Source of the DNA: HGM04593 sp045654885
GTDB taxonomy: Bacteria; Bacteroidota; Bacteroidia; Bacteroidales; Bacteroidaceae
DNA length: 31,017 nt
Direction of reading: 5' to 3'
Assembly: GCA_045654885.1 (NCBI GenBank)
Contig: JAZOOF010000026.1
Span: 1-31,017 of the forward strand
Numbering within the stretch: position 1 is the first letter of the stretch; each line of letters starts with the position of its first letter. The notes below the pieces were generated by a model. The model ran no database searches. It saw only the letters and a program-made list of their open reading frames with translations, and was not told the origin of the DNA. A program made the translations under genes and the position numbers. Of the stretch, positions 1 to 6,596 are shown one piece after another.

Positions 1-26
1 GTGCTCTACCACTGAGCTATAACAGC
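1..26 (-). tRNA. tRNA, 5' part only (probably tRNA-Thr, GGT)
   Basis: The reverse complement begins with a 7-nt acceptor strand (GCTGTTA), then TA and a normal D-arm (GCTC...GAGC), so this is the 5' third of a tRNA running off the left edge. The anticodon lies outside the window, so identity is not visible. I infer Thr(GGT) because the conserved Bacteroidales order after tRNA-Thr(TGT), tRNA-Tyr and tRNA-Gly is a second tRNA-Thr followed by tuf. Confidence 0.75.
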
Positions 27-36
27 GTTGAAAAAG

Positions 37-109
37 AGCGGAAGACGGGGCTCAAACCCGCGACCCTCAGCTTGGAAGGCTAATGCTCTATCAACTGAGC
101 TACTTCCGC
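37..109 (-). tRNA. tRNA-Gly (anticodon TCC)
   Basis: A full cloverleaf reads on the reverse strand. The acceptor arms GCGGAAG and CTTCCGC pair perfectly. The D-arm is GCTC...GAGC, the anticodon stem is TTAGC/GCTGA around loop CTTCCAA (anticodon TCC), and the T-arm carries TTTGAGC. CCA is not encoded. It is the third tRNA of the minus-strand cluster, about 100 nt downstream of tRNA-Tyr, and is probably cut from the same precursor transcript. Confidence 0.96.
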
Positions 110-208
110 AATACGTTTACATAAAGAATTTGCAAACAAACAAAGATAACCATTTCTTTTCAGCCATGCTATCAATGCCGGTTTGCATTCTCTTTTTCAA
201 CACATTTG

Positions 209-291
209 TGGGCAAAGATGGATTCGAACCACCGAAGTCGAAAGACAGCAGATTTACAGTCTGCCCCATTTGGCCACTCTGGAATTTGCCC
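209..291 (-). tRNA. tRNA-Tyr (anticodon GTA)
   Basis: This 83-nt type II tRNA has a long variable arm, as bacterial tRNA-Tyr does. The acceptor arms GGGCAAA/TTTGCCC pair perfectly, the anticodon loop is CTGTAAA (anticodon GTA), and the T-loop is TTCGAAT. It lies between tRNA-Thr(TGT) and tRNA-Gly(TCC) on the same strand with no terminator visible between them, which suggests co-transcription. Confidence 0.96.
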
Positions 292-361
292 TAACCTTGT
301 CACTATTTCAGAAAACGCATTTGCGACAACTTCATAACGAAATGCGCTTTCTTTTTATTTG

Positions 362-435
362 AGCCTCTTGTCGGATTCGAACCAACGACCCCGAGATTAC
401 AAATCACGTGCTCTGGCCAACTGAGCTAAAGAGGC
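362..435 (-). tRNA. tRNA-Thr (anticodon TGT)
   Basis: A full cloverleaf reads on the reverse strand, with acceptor GCCTCTT/AAGAGGC and a loop TTTGTAA giving anticodon TGT. The T-arm is GTTGG-TTCGAAT-CCGAC. The anticodon stem CGTGA/TCTCG contains one T-T mismatch in the middle. It is the first tRNA of the cluster, and a good promoter match lies about 40-70 nt upstream. Confidence 0.95.
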
Positions 436-475
436 GGTCATCGTTTGTAGCGCTGTTACCGTTGTAAAGCGAGTG

Positions 476-505
476 CAAAGGTATGGTTTTTTTTTTAACT
501 ACAAA
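476..505 (-). promoter_or_regulatory. Promoter for the tRNA cluster
   Basis: On the minus strand TTTG (505-502) is followed after 18 nt by TACCTTTG (483-476). This matches the Bacteroidota sigma-ABfr pattern TTTG/TAnnTTTG with slightly short spacing. The expected start near 472 would give a leader of about 37 nt before tRNA-Thr. Confidence 0.6.
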
Positions 506-827
506 ACATTTTCGACTTTTTTTTTGCAAAATATGCATTTTTTCTTCGTTTTCGGTGCAAAAAGGGCATAAAACCGAGGCCAAACTTCAAAAACCGCCCG
601 ACAATTCATTACTCCCGACACCGACCAGAAGACAGGACCCACCCTATCAAGAGAGAACAGAAATAGCCCGCGCCAAAAGCCTACCGGTTACCAAAAAAAA
701 CTTCAATCCAACAAAGAGCCAACCCACCACACGCGGTGTCCTTTATTTTTAACCGGTACAAAGTTAAGTATTTTTAAAAATCAAGGTATAAAAATGAAAC
801 TTATTTTGTTCGGCACAGATATATAAC

Positions 828-860
828 AAAAAAATTGCAGCCGCCAAGTTTGGCGGCTGC
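828..860 (-). terminator. Rho-independent terminator after hpf
   Basis: A 10-11 bp GC-rich stem (arms 837-847 and 850-860) is followed on the minus strand by a run of seven T (834-828). It lies 26 nt past the hpf stop codon, so the rpsU-xerC-hpf transcript should end here and the tRNAs use their own promoter. Confidence 0.9.
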
Positions 861-885
861 GCTAGCTGCATCTTATGCAACGAGG

Positions 886-1173
886 TTATTTGTTCTTGTT
901 CTTCTCGGCCTGAACCTTTATGGCATCGATTGCGCCAAGGAGAGCATCTTCAAAAGAGTCACTTGTCTTTGAGGCAAAAAGTTCACCTCCCGCTGCCGAA
1001 ACACGCAAGGCAACCTCCTTGTTCTTGGCAGTCTCGGGCTTAATCAGTTTCATTGTCACCTCAAGGGCTGTCGCACCTTCGCAAAGCTTGTCAAGCTTCG
1101 CAACTTTTTTCTCCACGAACTCCATCAACTGCTGTGATGCATCGAAATGAACAGATTGAATTCTTGTTACCAT
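886..1173 (-). CDS. hpf: Ribosome hibernation-promoting factor, short HPF/RaiA type
   Basis: This is a 95-residue protein of the HPF/RaiA (sigma-54 modulation) family. Such proteins bind the decoding region of the 30S subunit in slow-growing cells and stabilise inactive 70S or 100S ribosomes. The sequence has the expected beta-alpha-beta-beta-beta-alpha character: it opens with MVTRIQSVHFDAS, has an amphipathic helix LMEFVEKKVAKLDKL (about 16-30) and ends in a lysine-rich helix. The length fits the short form, without the C-terminal dimerisation domain of long HPF. The start is supported by an AGGAGG ribosome-binding sequence about 7 nt upstream, unusually strong for this phylum. It is the last gene of the rpsU-xerC-hpf run, 19 nt after xerC, and is followed by a clear terminator. 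Confidence 0.93.
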   Translation of the reverse strand: MVTRIQSVHFDASQQLMEFVEKKVAKLDKLCEGATALEVTMKLIKPETAKNKEVALRVSAAGGELFASKTSDSFEDALLGAIDAIKVQAEKNKNK

Positions 1174-1192
1174 AATTAAACCTCCTATATAT

Positions 1193-2083
1193 TTATTGTT
1201 TTCCGGCTCTTGGGTGAGCCATTTCGTAAAAACTTTTCAAATCCTCGAAACCGAGGTGGGTATATATCTCGGTCGTTGCCAACCTGCGGTGCCCCAACAA
1301 CTCCTTAACAGCACCAATCTCGGCTTTGTTGTTGAGCATTGCCGTAGCAAAGGAGTGGCGCAGCACGTGCGGGCTCTTTTTCTTTACCGTAGTGACATCG
1401 GCAAGACGGCTCCTCACCATCCTGTAGACATAGCTTGGGGTTATACGTTTTCCTTTGGCCGAGAGGAAAAGAGCATTGCTGTTTTTTTTGACAAACGCTT
1501 CGCGCTCATGGAGATAGTGCTCCAATGCAGCCTTCAGCCCGACAGCAAAGGGTATGATGCGCTCGCGGTTACGCTTTCCAAGAACCTTTACGGTGCAGGC
1601 CTGCATATCGACCGAGGAGATATCGAGCCCCACAAGCTCGGAGAGTCGCACCCCGGTCTCATAGAAGAGCTGAAGAATCATCTTGTCACGACAAGCGGCA
1701 TAACCGTCACCGAACGGGGTGTCATCAATGAGGACATTCATGCTCTCTTCCTTTACAAATGAAGGCAACACCTTCCTGCACTTTGGACCTCCGAGCCCGG
1801 CAACAGGATTCTCCCGTACACCACAATCGGCACAAACATAGGCAAAGAACGAGCGCAACGAACTTAGTTTACGGCACACGGTGGATGGCTTTGCACCGGC
1901 ATCCATCATTGATGCCACCCAGGAGCGTACCACATCGGTATCGGCCTCCCAAAAAGAGAGCGACTCATCCAGGCGGGCCACATAGTCCTTGAAAGCGAGG
2001 AGGTCGCGCTCGTATGACCGCACGGTGTGCGCCGAGTAATGCCTCTCAACCCTCAAATACCCGATGAATGAGTCTATAAACAT
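1193..2083 (-). CDS. xerC: Tyrosine recombinase XerC-like
   Basis: This 296-residue tyrosine recombinase/integrase has the length typical of XerC/XerD, which resolve chromosome dimers at dif near the divisome. The N-terminal SAM-like DNA-binding domain covers about residues 1-90 and the catalytic domain about 105-290. All catalytic residues are visible: R146 in GVRLSEL, K170, H239 and R242 in HVLRHSF, H265 in LGHRR, and the nucleophile Y274 in TEIYTH. The N-terminus MFIDSF..YL aligns with the usual XerC start, so I keep this ATG although no ribosome-binding sequence precedes it. The ATG lies at the base of a perfect 18-bp hairpin (2082-2122) between rpsU and xerC, which should affect transcription or initiation. 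The genomic position between rpsU and hpf is the conserved one for xerC in Bacteroidales. Confidence 0.93.
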   Translation of the reverse strand: MFIDSFIGYLRVERHYSAHTVRSYERDLLAFKDYVARLDESLSFWEADTDVVRSWVASMMDAGAKPSTVCRKLSSLRSFFAYVCADCGVRENPVAGLGGPKCRKVLPSFVKEESMNVLIDDTPFGDGYAACRDKMILQLFYETGVRLSELVGLDISSVDMQACTVKVLGKRNRERIIPFAVGLKAALEHYLHEREAFVKKNSNALFLSAKGKRITPSYVYRMVRSRLADVTTVKKKSPHVLRHSFATAMLNNKAEIGAVKELLGHRRLATTEIYTHLGFEDLKSFYEMAHPRAGKQ

Positions 2084-2122
2084 ATTCGTTGCCGAAAGAG
2101 ATAGTCTTTCGGCAACGAATAT
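2082..2122 (-). promoter_or_regulatory. Perfect 18-bp hairpin covering the xerC start codon
   Basis: Arms 2082-2099 and 2105-2122 are exact reverse complements around a 5-nt loop. On the transcript the hairpin begins 38 nt after the rpsU stop codon, and its 3' arm ends with the A and U of the xerC AUG. Only a weak U-rich stretch (GTTTAT) follows. It may be an attenuating or processing hairpin that protects the rpsU mRNA end and lowers xerC expression. Confidence 0.7.
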
Positions 2123-2160
2123 AAATCAGTTTTAATTAAAAAACAAGAAAAAACGGGAAA

Positions 2161-2352
2161 TTATTCCTCGTTAGCACGAAGCTTCTGCACGTAGATAGCG
2201 TGCTCCATCTTCAAACGCTTCAAAACTGAAGGCTTGTCGAACTGCTGACGCGCGCGCAACTCCTTAACAACACCGGTTTTCTCGAATTTTCTCTTGAATT
2301 TCTTGAGAGCTCTTTCAATGTTCTCGCCCTCCTTAACAGGTACTACAATCAT
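2161..2352 (-). CDS. rpsU: 30S ribosomal protein bS21
   Basis: This 63-residue basic protein is ribosomal protein bS21. It opens with MIVVPVKEGENIERALKKFKR and is rich in Arg and Lys with a helical C-terminal half, as the family is. bS21 sits on the 30S platform near the anti-Shine-Dalgarno end of 16S rRNA. In Bacteroidota it is known, with bS18 and bS6, to help occlude that end, which fits the scarcity of Shine-Dalgarno sequences here. A short AGGAA lies just before the ATG. It is the first gene of the rpsU-xerC-hpf run, with a strong promoter match about 55-85 nt upstream, and is separated from xerC by a hairpin. Confidence 0.97.
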   Translation of the reverse strand: MIVVPVKEGENIERALKKFKRKFEKTGVVKELRARQQFDKPSVLKRLKMEHAIYVQKLRANEE

Positions 2353-2407
2353 TTCCTATTTTATTTATTTAGTTTATATTATTTTTCACTTTAGACAAAA
2401 TGCAGCG

Positions 2408-2438
2408 CAAAAGTAGATACTTTTTCTCAAACGGCAAA
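2408..2438 (-). promoter_or_regulatory. Promoter for rpsU-xerC-hpf
   Basis: On the minus strand TTTG (2438-2435) is followed after 19 nt by TACTTTTG (2415-2408), a full match to the Bacteroidota promoter pattern. The expected transcript start near 2404 gives a leader of about 50 nt. It lies just downstream of the mdh terminator. Confidence 0.75.
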
Positions 2439-2488
2439 ACTTTCGGACTGTTTTTTGCAGAAATAGGGGCAAAGTTTATACAATACTA

Positions 2489-2522
2489 CAAAAAAGGATG
2501 GCGACCATAGCCGCCATCCTTT
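2489..2522 (-). terminator. Rho-independent terminator after mdh
   Basis: An 11-bp stem (arms 2493-2503 and 2512-2522, 8-nt loop) is followed on the minus strand by a T run down to 2490. It begins about 25 nt after the mdh stop codon and separates mdh from the rpsU promoter. Confidence 0.88.
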
Positions 2523-2547
2523 ATATAACCTTAGTAATACTATAATA

Positions 2548-3540
2548 TTAGAGGTTAGGGTTGATGCTGCTCCATTCCTCAATTGCAGGAACAATGTTGA
2601 GAGTAACGAGCTCGTCGCGCATCTTGCAAAGGTGCTCGTAGCTTGCGTCGAGCTTTGCAATCTCCTCGGGAGTACCGACAGGCATCTTGTATGAGCAACC
2701 GTTGGCATCGAGAACTGTATCCATAGCCATCATGATGTGGTTGTACTTCTCGTTTGATACGTATGTACCTGCAGGGTAACGGAATGTCTCGCCACCCATA
2801 ACCGAACGAATCATCTCAACAGAGAGGTAAGATGGGCTCTGGAATGAAGAACGGCCACGGAGCTTGATGATAGCTGCACCACCCTGTGTAACGTCCTTCT
2901 TCATCTGCTCCCACTCTTCCTCGGGGAACTCTGCAGTACCGATGATGTCTGTCAATGGCTTGCCGGCAACCTTAACTGCGCTACCGAACACTGCCATCTG
3001 CTCACCGTGACCACCGTATGTAGCACAACCGGTAACCTCGCTCATCATTACGCCGAACTTCTTTGCAAGAGCGTTCTGCAGACGTGTAGAGTCGAGACCT
3101 GCGAGTGTTGTAACCTGACCGGGTTTCAAACCAGAGTAGAGAAGAGTTACAAGACCTGTCAAATCGGCAGGGTTGAAGATGATAACCACGTGCTTTACAT
3201 CGGGGCAATATGTCTTGATGTTCTTACCGAGTTCCTCGGCAATCTTGCAGTTACCTGCGAGCAAATCCTCACGTGTCATGCCCTCCTTGCGTGGAGCACC
3301 ACCTGAAGAGATAATATACTTGGCATCTTTGAAAGCCTCGGCAACATCAGTTGTAGCTGTGATGTTCACATTGTCGAAACCGCTCTGACGCATCTCCTCG
3401 GCAACACCCTCGGGAGAGAATACATCATAAAGGCAAAGGTTGCTTGTCAAGCCCATCATCAAAGCAGACTGAGCCATGTTTGAACCGATCATACCGGCTG
3501 CGCCGACAATAACCAATTTCTCATCTGTCAAAAAATTCAT
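2548..3540 (-). CDS. mdh: Malate dehydrogenase (LDH/MDH family)
   Basis: This 330-residue NAD-dependent dehydrogenase should interconvert malate and oxaloacetate in the reductive or oxidative branch of the citrate cycle. The Rossmann glycine motif GAAGMIGS is at 13-20. The mobile substrate loop GGAPRKEGMTRED (80-92) carries R84 and R90, N123 lies in FNPAD, the D150/R153 pair lies in LDSTR, and the catalytic H178 lies in YGGHGE. Arginines in the loop favour malate over lactate as substrate. It lies 53 nt after waaA and may share the gltX-waaA transcript, since I find no good promoter in the gap. A strong terminator follows. It fits with the fumarase at the other end of the window, as Bacteroidales use malate-to-fumarate-to-succinate fermentation. 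Confidence 0.93.
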   Translation of the reverse strand: MNFLTDEKLVIVGAAGMIGSNMAQSALMMGLTSNLCLYDVFSPEGVAEEMRQSGFDNVNITATTDVAEAFKDAKYIISSGGAPRKEGMTREDLLAGNCKIAEELGKNIKTYCPDVKHVVIIFNPADLTGLVTLLYSGLKPGQVTTLAGLDSTRLQNALAKKFGVMMSEVTGCATYGGHGEQMAVFGSAVKVAGKPLTDIIGTAEFPEEEWEQMKKDVTQGGAAIIKLRGRSSFQSPSYLSVEMIRSVMGGETFRYPAGTYVSNEKYNHIMMAMDTVLDANGCSYKMPVGTPEEIAKLDASYEHLCKMRDELVTLNIVPAIEEWSSINPNL

Positions 3541-3593
3541 AACTTTAAAATTTTAAAGGTTTATATTAAAAAACTATCTATTTACATAATAAA

Positions 3594-4817
3594 TCACAGG
3601 CCAAGGTGGGCAAATATCCTTGCCGTAGCACCAATGCTGTCCGACACATAATCACCCGCGGCCTTGCCGGCACGCTCCAGCAACTGCCCGTCGGCGGTAA
3701 AAGCGTCCATTCTCTCGGTAAAATCGCATGTTGCAATAACCTCGATGCCACCGCCACATGCTTTCAGCGACTGCACCTCTTGGAATTTGCGGTTGTTGGG
3801 ACCAAAGAAGACCGGCACACCGTAGACAGCAGCCTCAAGTACATTATGTATGCCGGCACCAAAGCCTCCGCCCACAAATGCCATTGAGCCGTAGCGGTAT
3901 ATCGACGATAGCAGGCCATAGCAATCCACGATAAGGCAATCGGCACCACGCGCCTCGTCCAACGTTGCTGTTGAATAGCGCACGCAAGTACCCTCATATT
4001 GGGAGATGATGGCAGCAACGCGCTCCTCACTCACCTCGTGCGAGGCCACAATAAGTTTCCACTCCCTGTGGGCATTGAAGAAAGGCATATAGACCGCCTC
4101 GTCACAATCCCACGAGCTGCCGACAACAAACACCTTACGTTCGCCCTCCACAAAAGCGTCCACCAACGGCAGTTGACGTGCCTGCTCCAGAATCTTTGCC
4201 ACACGGTCAAAACGGGTGTCGCCCACCACTGTCACACGCTCCACACCAATGGATTTCAATAGAGCCTTGGACTCTGCGTTCTGCACAAACAGGTGTTCAA
4301 AGCAGTGAAGCGCCAGACGGTAACGGCCACCCCATGTCCTGAAGAAAGCCTGCCCCTTGCGGAAAATTGAAGAGACACTGTATACAGGAATGGTACGTCT
4401 CTTGAGTTCGAGCAGATAGTTTATCCAGAACTCATATTTTATGAAGAATGCCATTTTGGGGCGCACCAGGTCGAGGAAGCGCCTTACATTATGCTTTGTA
4501 TCAAAGGGCAGATAGCAAACGACATCGGCCTGCTGGTAGTTCTTTGCCGGCAGATAGCCCGACGGCGAGAAGAACGTGAGCACAATGCGGTATTCGGGAT
4601 GCTCCGCGCGCATCTTCTCAATCATGGGACGTCCCTGTTCGAACTCGCCGAGAGAAGAGGCATGGAACCATACGTACTCGGCTTCGGGATTAAGCTTTTC
4701 CTTTAAAGTCGAGAACACCTCGCGATGACCGGCCACCATATTTTTAGCCTTCTTATGACCAAAAAGAGCAGCCAGCCTCACAAAGAGAGCGTATATGTAT
4801 ATTCCGAACGTGTACAT
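3594..4817 (-). CDS. waaA: 3-deoxy-D-manno-octulosonic acid (Kdo) transferase
   Basis: This 407-residue glycosyltransferase of the WaaA (KdtA, GT30) family transfers Kdo from CMP-Kdo to the lipid A precursor at the inner face of the cytoplasmic membrane. The N-terminal hydrophobic segment (about 1-20) is the membrane anchor. The stretch WFHASSLGEFEQ (about 50-61) and FFIKYEFWINYL, with the presumed catalytic glutamate, belong to the N-terminal acceptor domain. VVGDTRFDRV and GGGFGAGIHNVLEAAVYG are the C-terminal donor-binding motifs. Length is normal for the family. It starts 6 nt after the gltX stop codon, so the two are almost certainly co-transcribed. Confidence 0.94.
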   Translation of the reverse strand: MYTFGIYIYALFVRLAALFGHKKAKNMVAGHREVFSTLKEKLNPEAEYVWFHASSLGEFEQGRPMIEKMRAEHPEYRIVLTFFSPSGYLPAKNYQQADVVCYLPFDTKHNVRRFLDLVRPKMAFFIKYEFWINYLLELKRRTIPVYSVSSIFRKGQAFFRTWGGRYRLALHCFEHLFVQNAESKALLKSIGVERVTVVGDTRFDRVAKILEQARQLPLVDAFVEGERKVFVVGSSWDCDEAVYMPFFNAHREWKLIVASHEVSEERVAAIISQYEGTCVRYSTATLDEARGADCLIVDCYGLLSSIYRYGSMAFVGGGFGAGIHNVLEAAVYGVPVFFGPNNRKFQEVQSLKACGGGIEVIATCDFTERMDAFTADGQLLERAGKAAGDYVSDSIGATARIFAHLGL

Positions 4818-4823
4818 TGTCTA

Positions 4824-6341
4824 TTATCCCAATACTGTTATTGCACGGCGCAGACGCGAGAGTGTCTCCTCCTTACCGATAAGGCCCGATATGTGGAACA
4901 TCTGGGGGCCTTTGCCCTCGCCCACCAATGCCAGGCGGAACGCGTTCATGATATCACCCATGCCATAGCCCTTGGCCTCAATCCACTCGTGAACAGCCTT
5001 GTCCTGATTCTCGATTGAGAAATCGTCAAGCGACTCAAGCAAATCGGCCAGTTCGGTCATCTTCTGGGCAGAATCCTCTTTCCAGCGCTTCTTCGCAGTC
5101 TTCTCGTCATAGGCAACCGGTGCCTCGAAATAGAAACTGCATGCATCCCACAACTCATGAACAAAGTTGACACGGCCCTTCATCAAAGAGACGATTACCT
5201 CAAGGTGCTCAAGTGTTGTCTCCACACCATGCTGCTTGACAACATTCATGAAGATTTCCGCAATTTCCCTATCGGGTTTCTGCAATATATACTCGTGGTT
5301 GAACCACACCATTTTCTTGTAGTCGAAACGTGCCCCGGCCTTGCTGCACTTCGAGAGATCAAACTTCTTCACCAGCTCCTCCATTGACATCATCTCCACG
5401 TCGTCACCGGGATTCCAGCCAAGCAGAGCGAGGAAATTCACTACAGCCTCGGGCAGGTAGTCGCTCTCGCGGAAACCTGTTGACACGGCACCGCTCTTGG
5501 GGTCGTTCCACTCAAGCGGGAACACGGGGAAGCCAAGACGGTCGCCGTCGCGCTTGCTTAGCTTGCCGTTACCCTCGGGTTTAAGAAGCAGAGAGAGGTG
5601 AGCAAACTGCGGCATTGTATCCTCCCAACCGAAAGCACGGTAGAGAAGCACGTGAAGCGGAGCCGAAGGCAACCACTCCTCGCCACGGATTACGTGGGTA
5701 ATCTCCATCAAGTGGTCATCGACAATATTCGCAAGGTGGTAGGTAGGCAACTCATCGGCCGATTTGTAGAGCACCTTGTCGTCAAGAATGGATGAGTTGA
5801 TGGTAACCTCGCCACGGATTATATCATTGACAACAACCTTTTCGCCCGGTTCAATCTTGAAGCGCACCACATACTGGTGACCGGCCTCAATGAGAGCGGC
5901 AACCTCCTCGGCAGGCATTGCCAATGAGTTGCGCATTGAAAGGCGTGTAGCGGCGTCGTACTGGAAGTTCTCAATCTCGGCACGCTTTGCCTCAAGTTCC
6001 TCGGGGGTATCGAAGGCAATATATGCCTTGCCGGCATCGAGCAACTGCTTTACATACTGCTTGTAGATGTCGCGGCGCTCGGACTGGCGGTAGGGGCCGT
6101 AGTTGCCACCGAAAGAGACTCCCTCATCGAACTTTATACCCAACCAACGGAACGACTCAAGGATATAATCCTCGGCTCCGGGAACAAAACGGTTTGAATC
6201 GGTATCCTCGATGCGGAGTACCAGGTCACCACCATGCTGCTTTGCAAAGAGGTAGTTATAGAGAGCAGTGCGCACACCGCCGATATGCAACGGTCCGGTT
6301 GGGCTTGGAGCAAAACGGACTCTTACTTTTCTTTCAATCAT
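4824..6341 (-). CDS. gltX: Glutamyl-tRNA synthetase
   Basis: This 505-residue class I aminoacyl-tRNA synthetase charges tRNA-Glu. The HIGH signature appears as PSPTGPLHIGG (H19-G22) and KMSKS as KLSKR (260-264). IRGEEWLPSAPLH is also typical of GlxRS. The frame is open three codons further upstream with a TTG, but the ATG at 6341 gives the family-typical start MIERKVRVRFAPSPTG, so I use it. A perfect Bacteroidota promoter lies about 110 nt upstream, giving a long leader of about 105 nt with a possible 19-codon upstream reading frame at 6382-6441. It is first in the gltX-waaA(-mdh) run. Confidence 0.96.
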   Translation of the reverse strand: MIERKVRVRFAPSPTGPLHIGGVRTALYNYLFAKQHGGDLVLRIEDTDSNRFVPGAEDYILESFRWLGIKFDEGVSFGGNYGPYRQSERRDIYKQYVKQLLDAGKAYIAFDTPEELEAKRAEIENFQYDAATRLSMRNSLAMPAEEVAALIEAGHQYVVRFKIEPGEKVVVNDIIRGEVTINSSILDDKVLYKSADELPTYHLANIVDDHLMEITHVIRGEEWLPSAPLHVLLYRAFGWEDTMPQFAHLSLLLKPEGNGKLSKRDGDRLGFPVFPLEWNDPKSGAVSTGFRESDYLPEAVVNFLALLGWNPGDDVEMMSMEELVKKFDLSKCSKAGARFDYKKMVWFNHEYILQKPDREIAEIFMNVVKQHGVETTLEHLEVIVSLMKGRVNFVHELWDACSFYFEAPVAYDEKTAKKRWKEDSAQKMTELADLLESLDDFSIENQDKAVHEWIEAKGYGMGDIMNAFRLALVGEGKGPQMFHISGLIGKEETLSRLRRAITVLG

Positions 6342-6449
6342 AGTATTCAAATATTAGAAGCTTCTTAAATTCCAAAAACAGTCAACCGGCTTTACAGCCC
6401 ATCAAAAGCGACAGAACCGCACCTTGCCCAATTAACAGCATAATCACTA

Positions 6450-6480
6450 CAAAAATAGCACAACTTATGTTTTTGACAAA
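6450..6480 (-). promoter_or_regulatory. Promoter for gltX-waaA
   Basis: On the minus strand TTTG (6480-6477) is followed after 19 nt by TATTTTTG (6457-6450), a full match to the Bacteroidota pattern. The expected start near 6446 leaves a leader of about 105 nt. It faces away from the pgpH promoter in the same intergenic region. Confidence 0.75.
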
Positions 6481-6538
6481 ATAAAATCATGGTTTTTTAC
6501 GACGGAGAGAAACGGCAGGCATATCACCTCCTGATTAA

Positions 6539-6570
6539 TTTGTTTTTAGCCGATTTTTTGAATAGATTTG
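6539..6570 (+). promoter_or_regulatory. Promoter for pgpH
   Basis: TTTG (6539-6542), 20 nt, then TAGATTTG (6563-6570): a full match to the Bacteroidota pattern. The expected start near 6574 gives a leader of about 23 nt before the pgpH ATG. Confidence 0.78.
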
Positions 6571-6596
6571 CAGAGTGAACATCAAAAGCATCAATT

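Larger units (their letters stand above)
436..885. other. Intergenic region between hpf and the tRNA cluster
   Basis: This 450-bp stretch has no gene I can support. It holds the hpf terminator (828-860) and the tRNA promoter (476-505). A 9-bp inverted repeat with an ACCGGT core lies at 682-690 and 750-758. A second -7-like box, TAACTTTG, reads on the minus strand at 766-759 but has no partner -33 box. Long T and A tracts flank it. The open frame at 483-752 starts inside the promoter and encodes low-complexity sequence, so I do not call it. Confidence 0.6.

Noticed and set aside
483..752. An 89-codon open frame between the tRNA cluster and hpf
   Set aside because: It starts inside the tRNA promoter, has low-complexity sequence and homopolymer tracts, and has no ribosome-binding sequence or family resemblance.
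2082..2122. The xerC-adjacent hairpin as the chromosomal dif site
   Set aside because: dif sites have two 11-bp arms around a 6-bp centre with only partial symmetry and lie near the replication terminus. A perfect 18-bp stem at a start codon fits RNA function better.
886..2352. xerC with flanking tRNAs as a sign of an integrated mobile element
   Set aside because: The recombinase has housekeeping XerC length and motifs, and rpsU-xerC-hpf-tRNA is a conserved core order. No duplicated tRNA end or cargo is present.
6342..6350. Upstream TTG starts for gltX (and likewise for argS, the first LTA-synthase-like gene, one rhomboid and hflX)
   Set aside because: In each case a nearby in-frame ATG gives the family-typical N-terminus, and for the rhomboid also a good ribosome-binding sequence.
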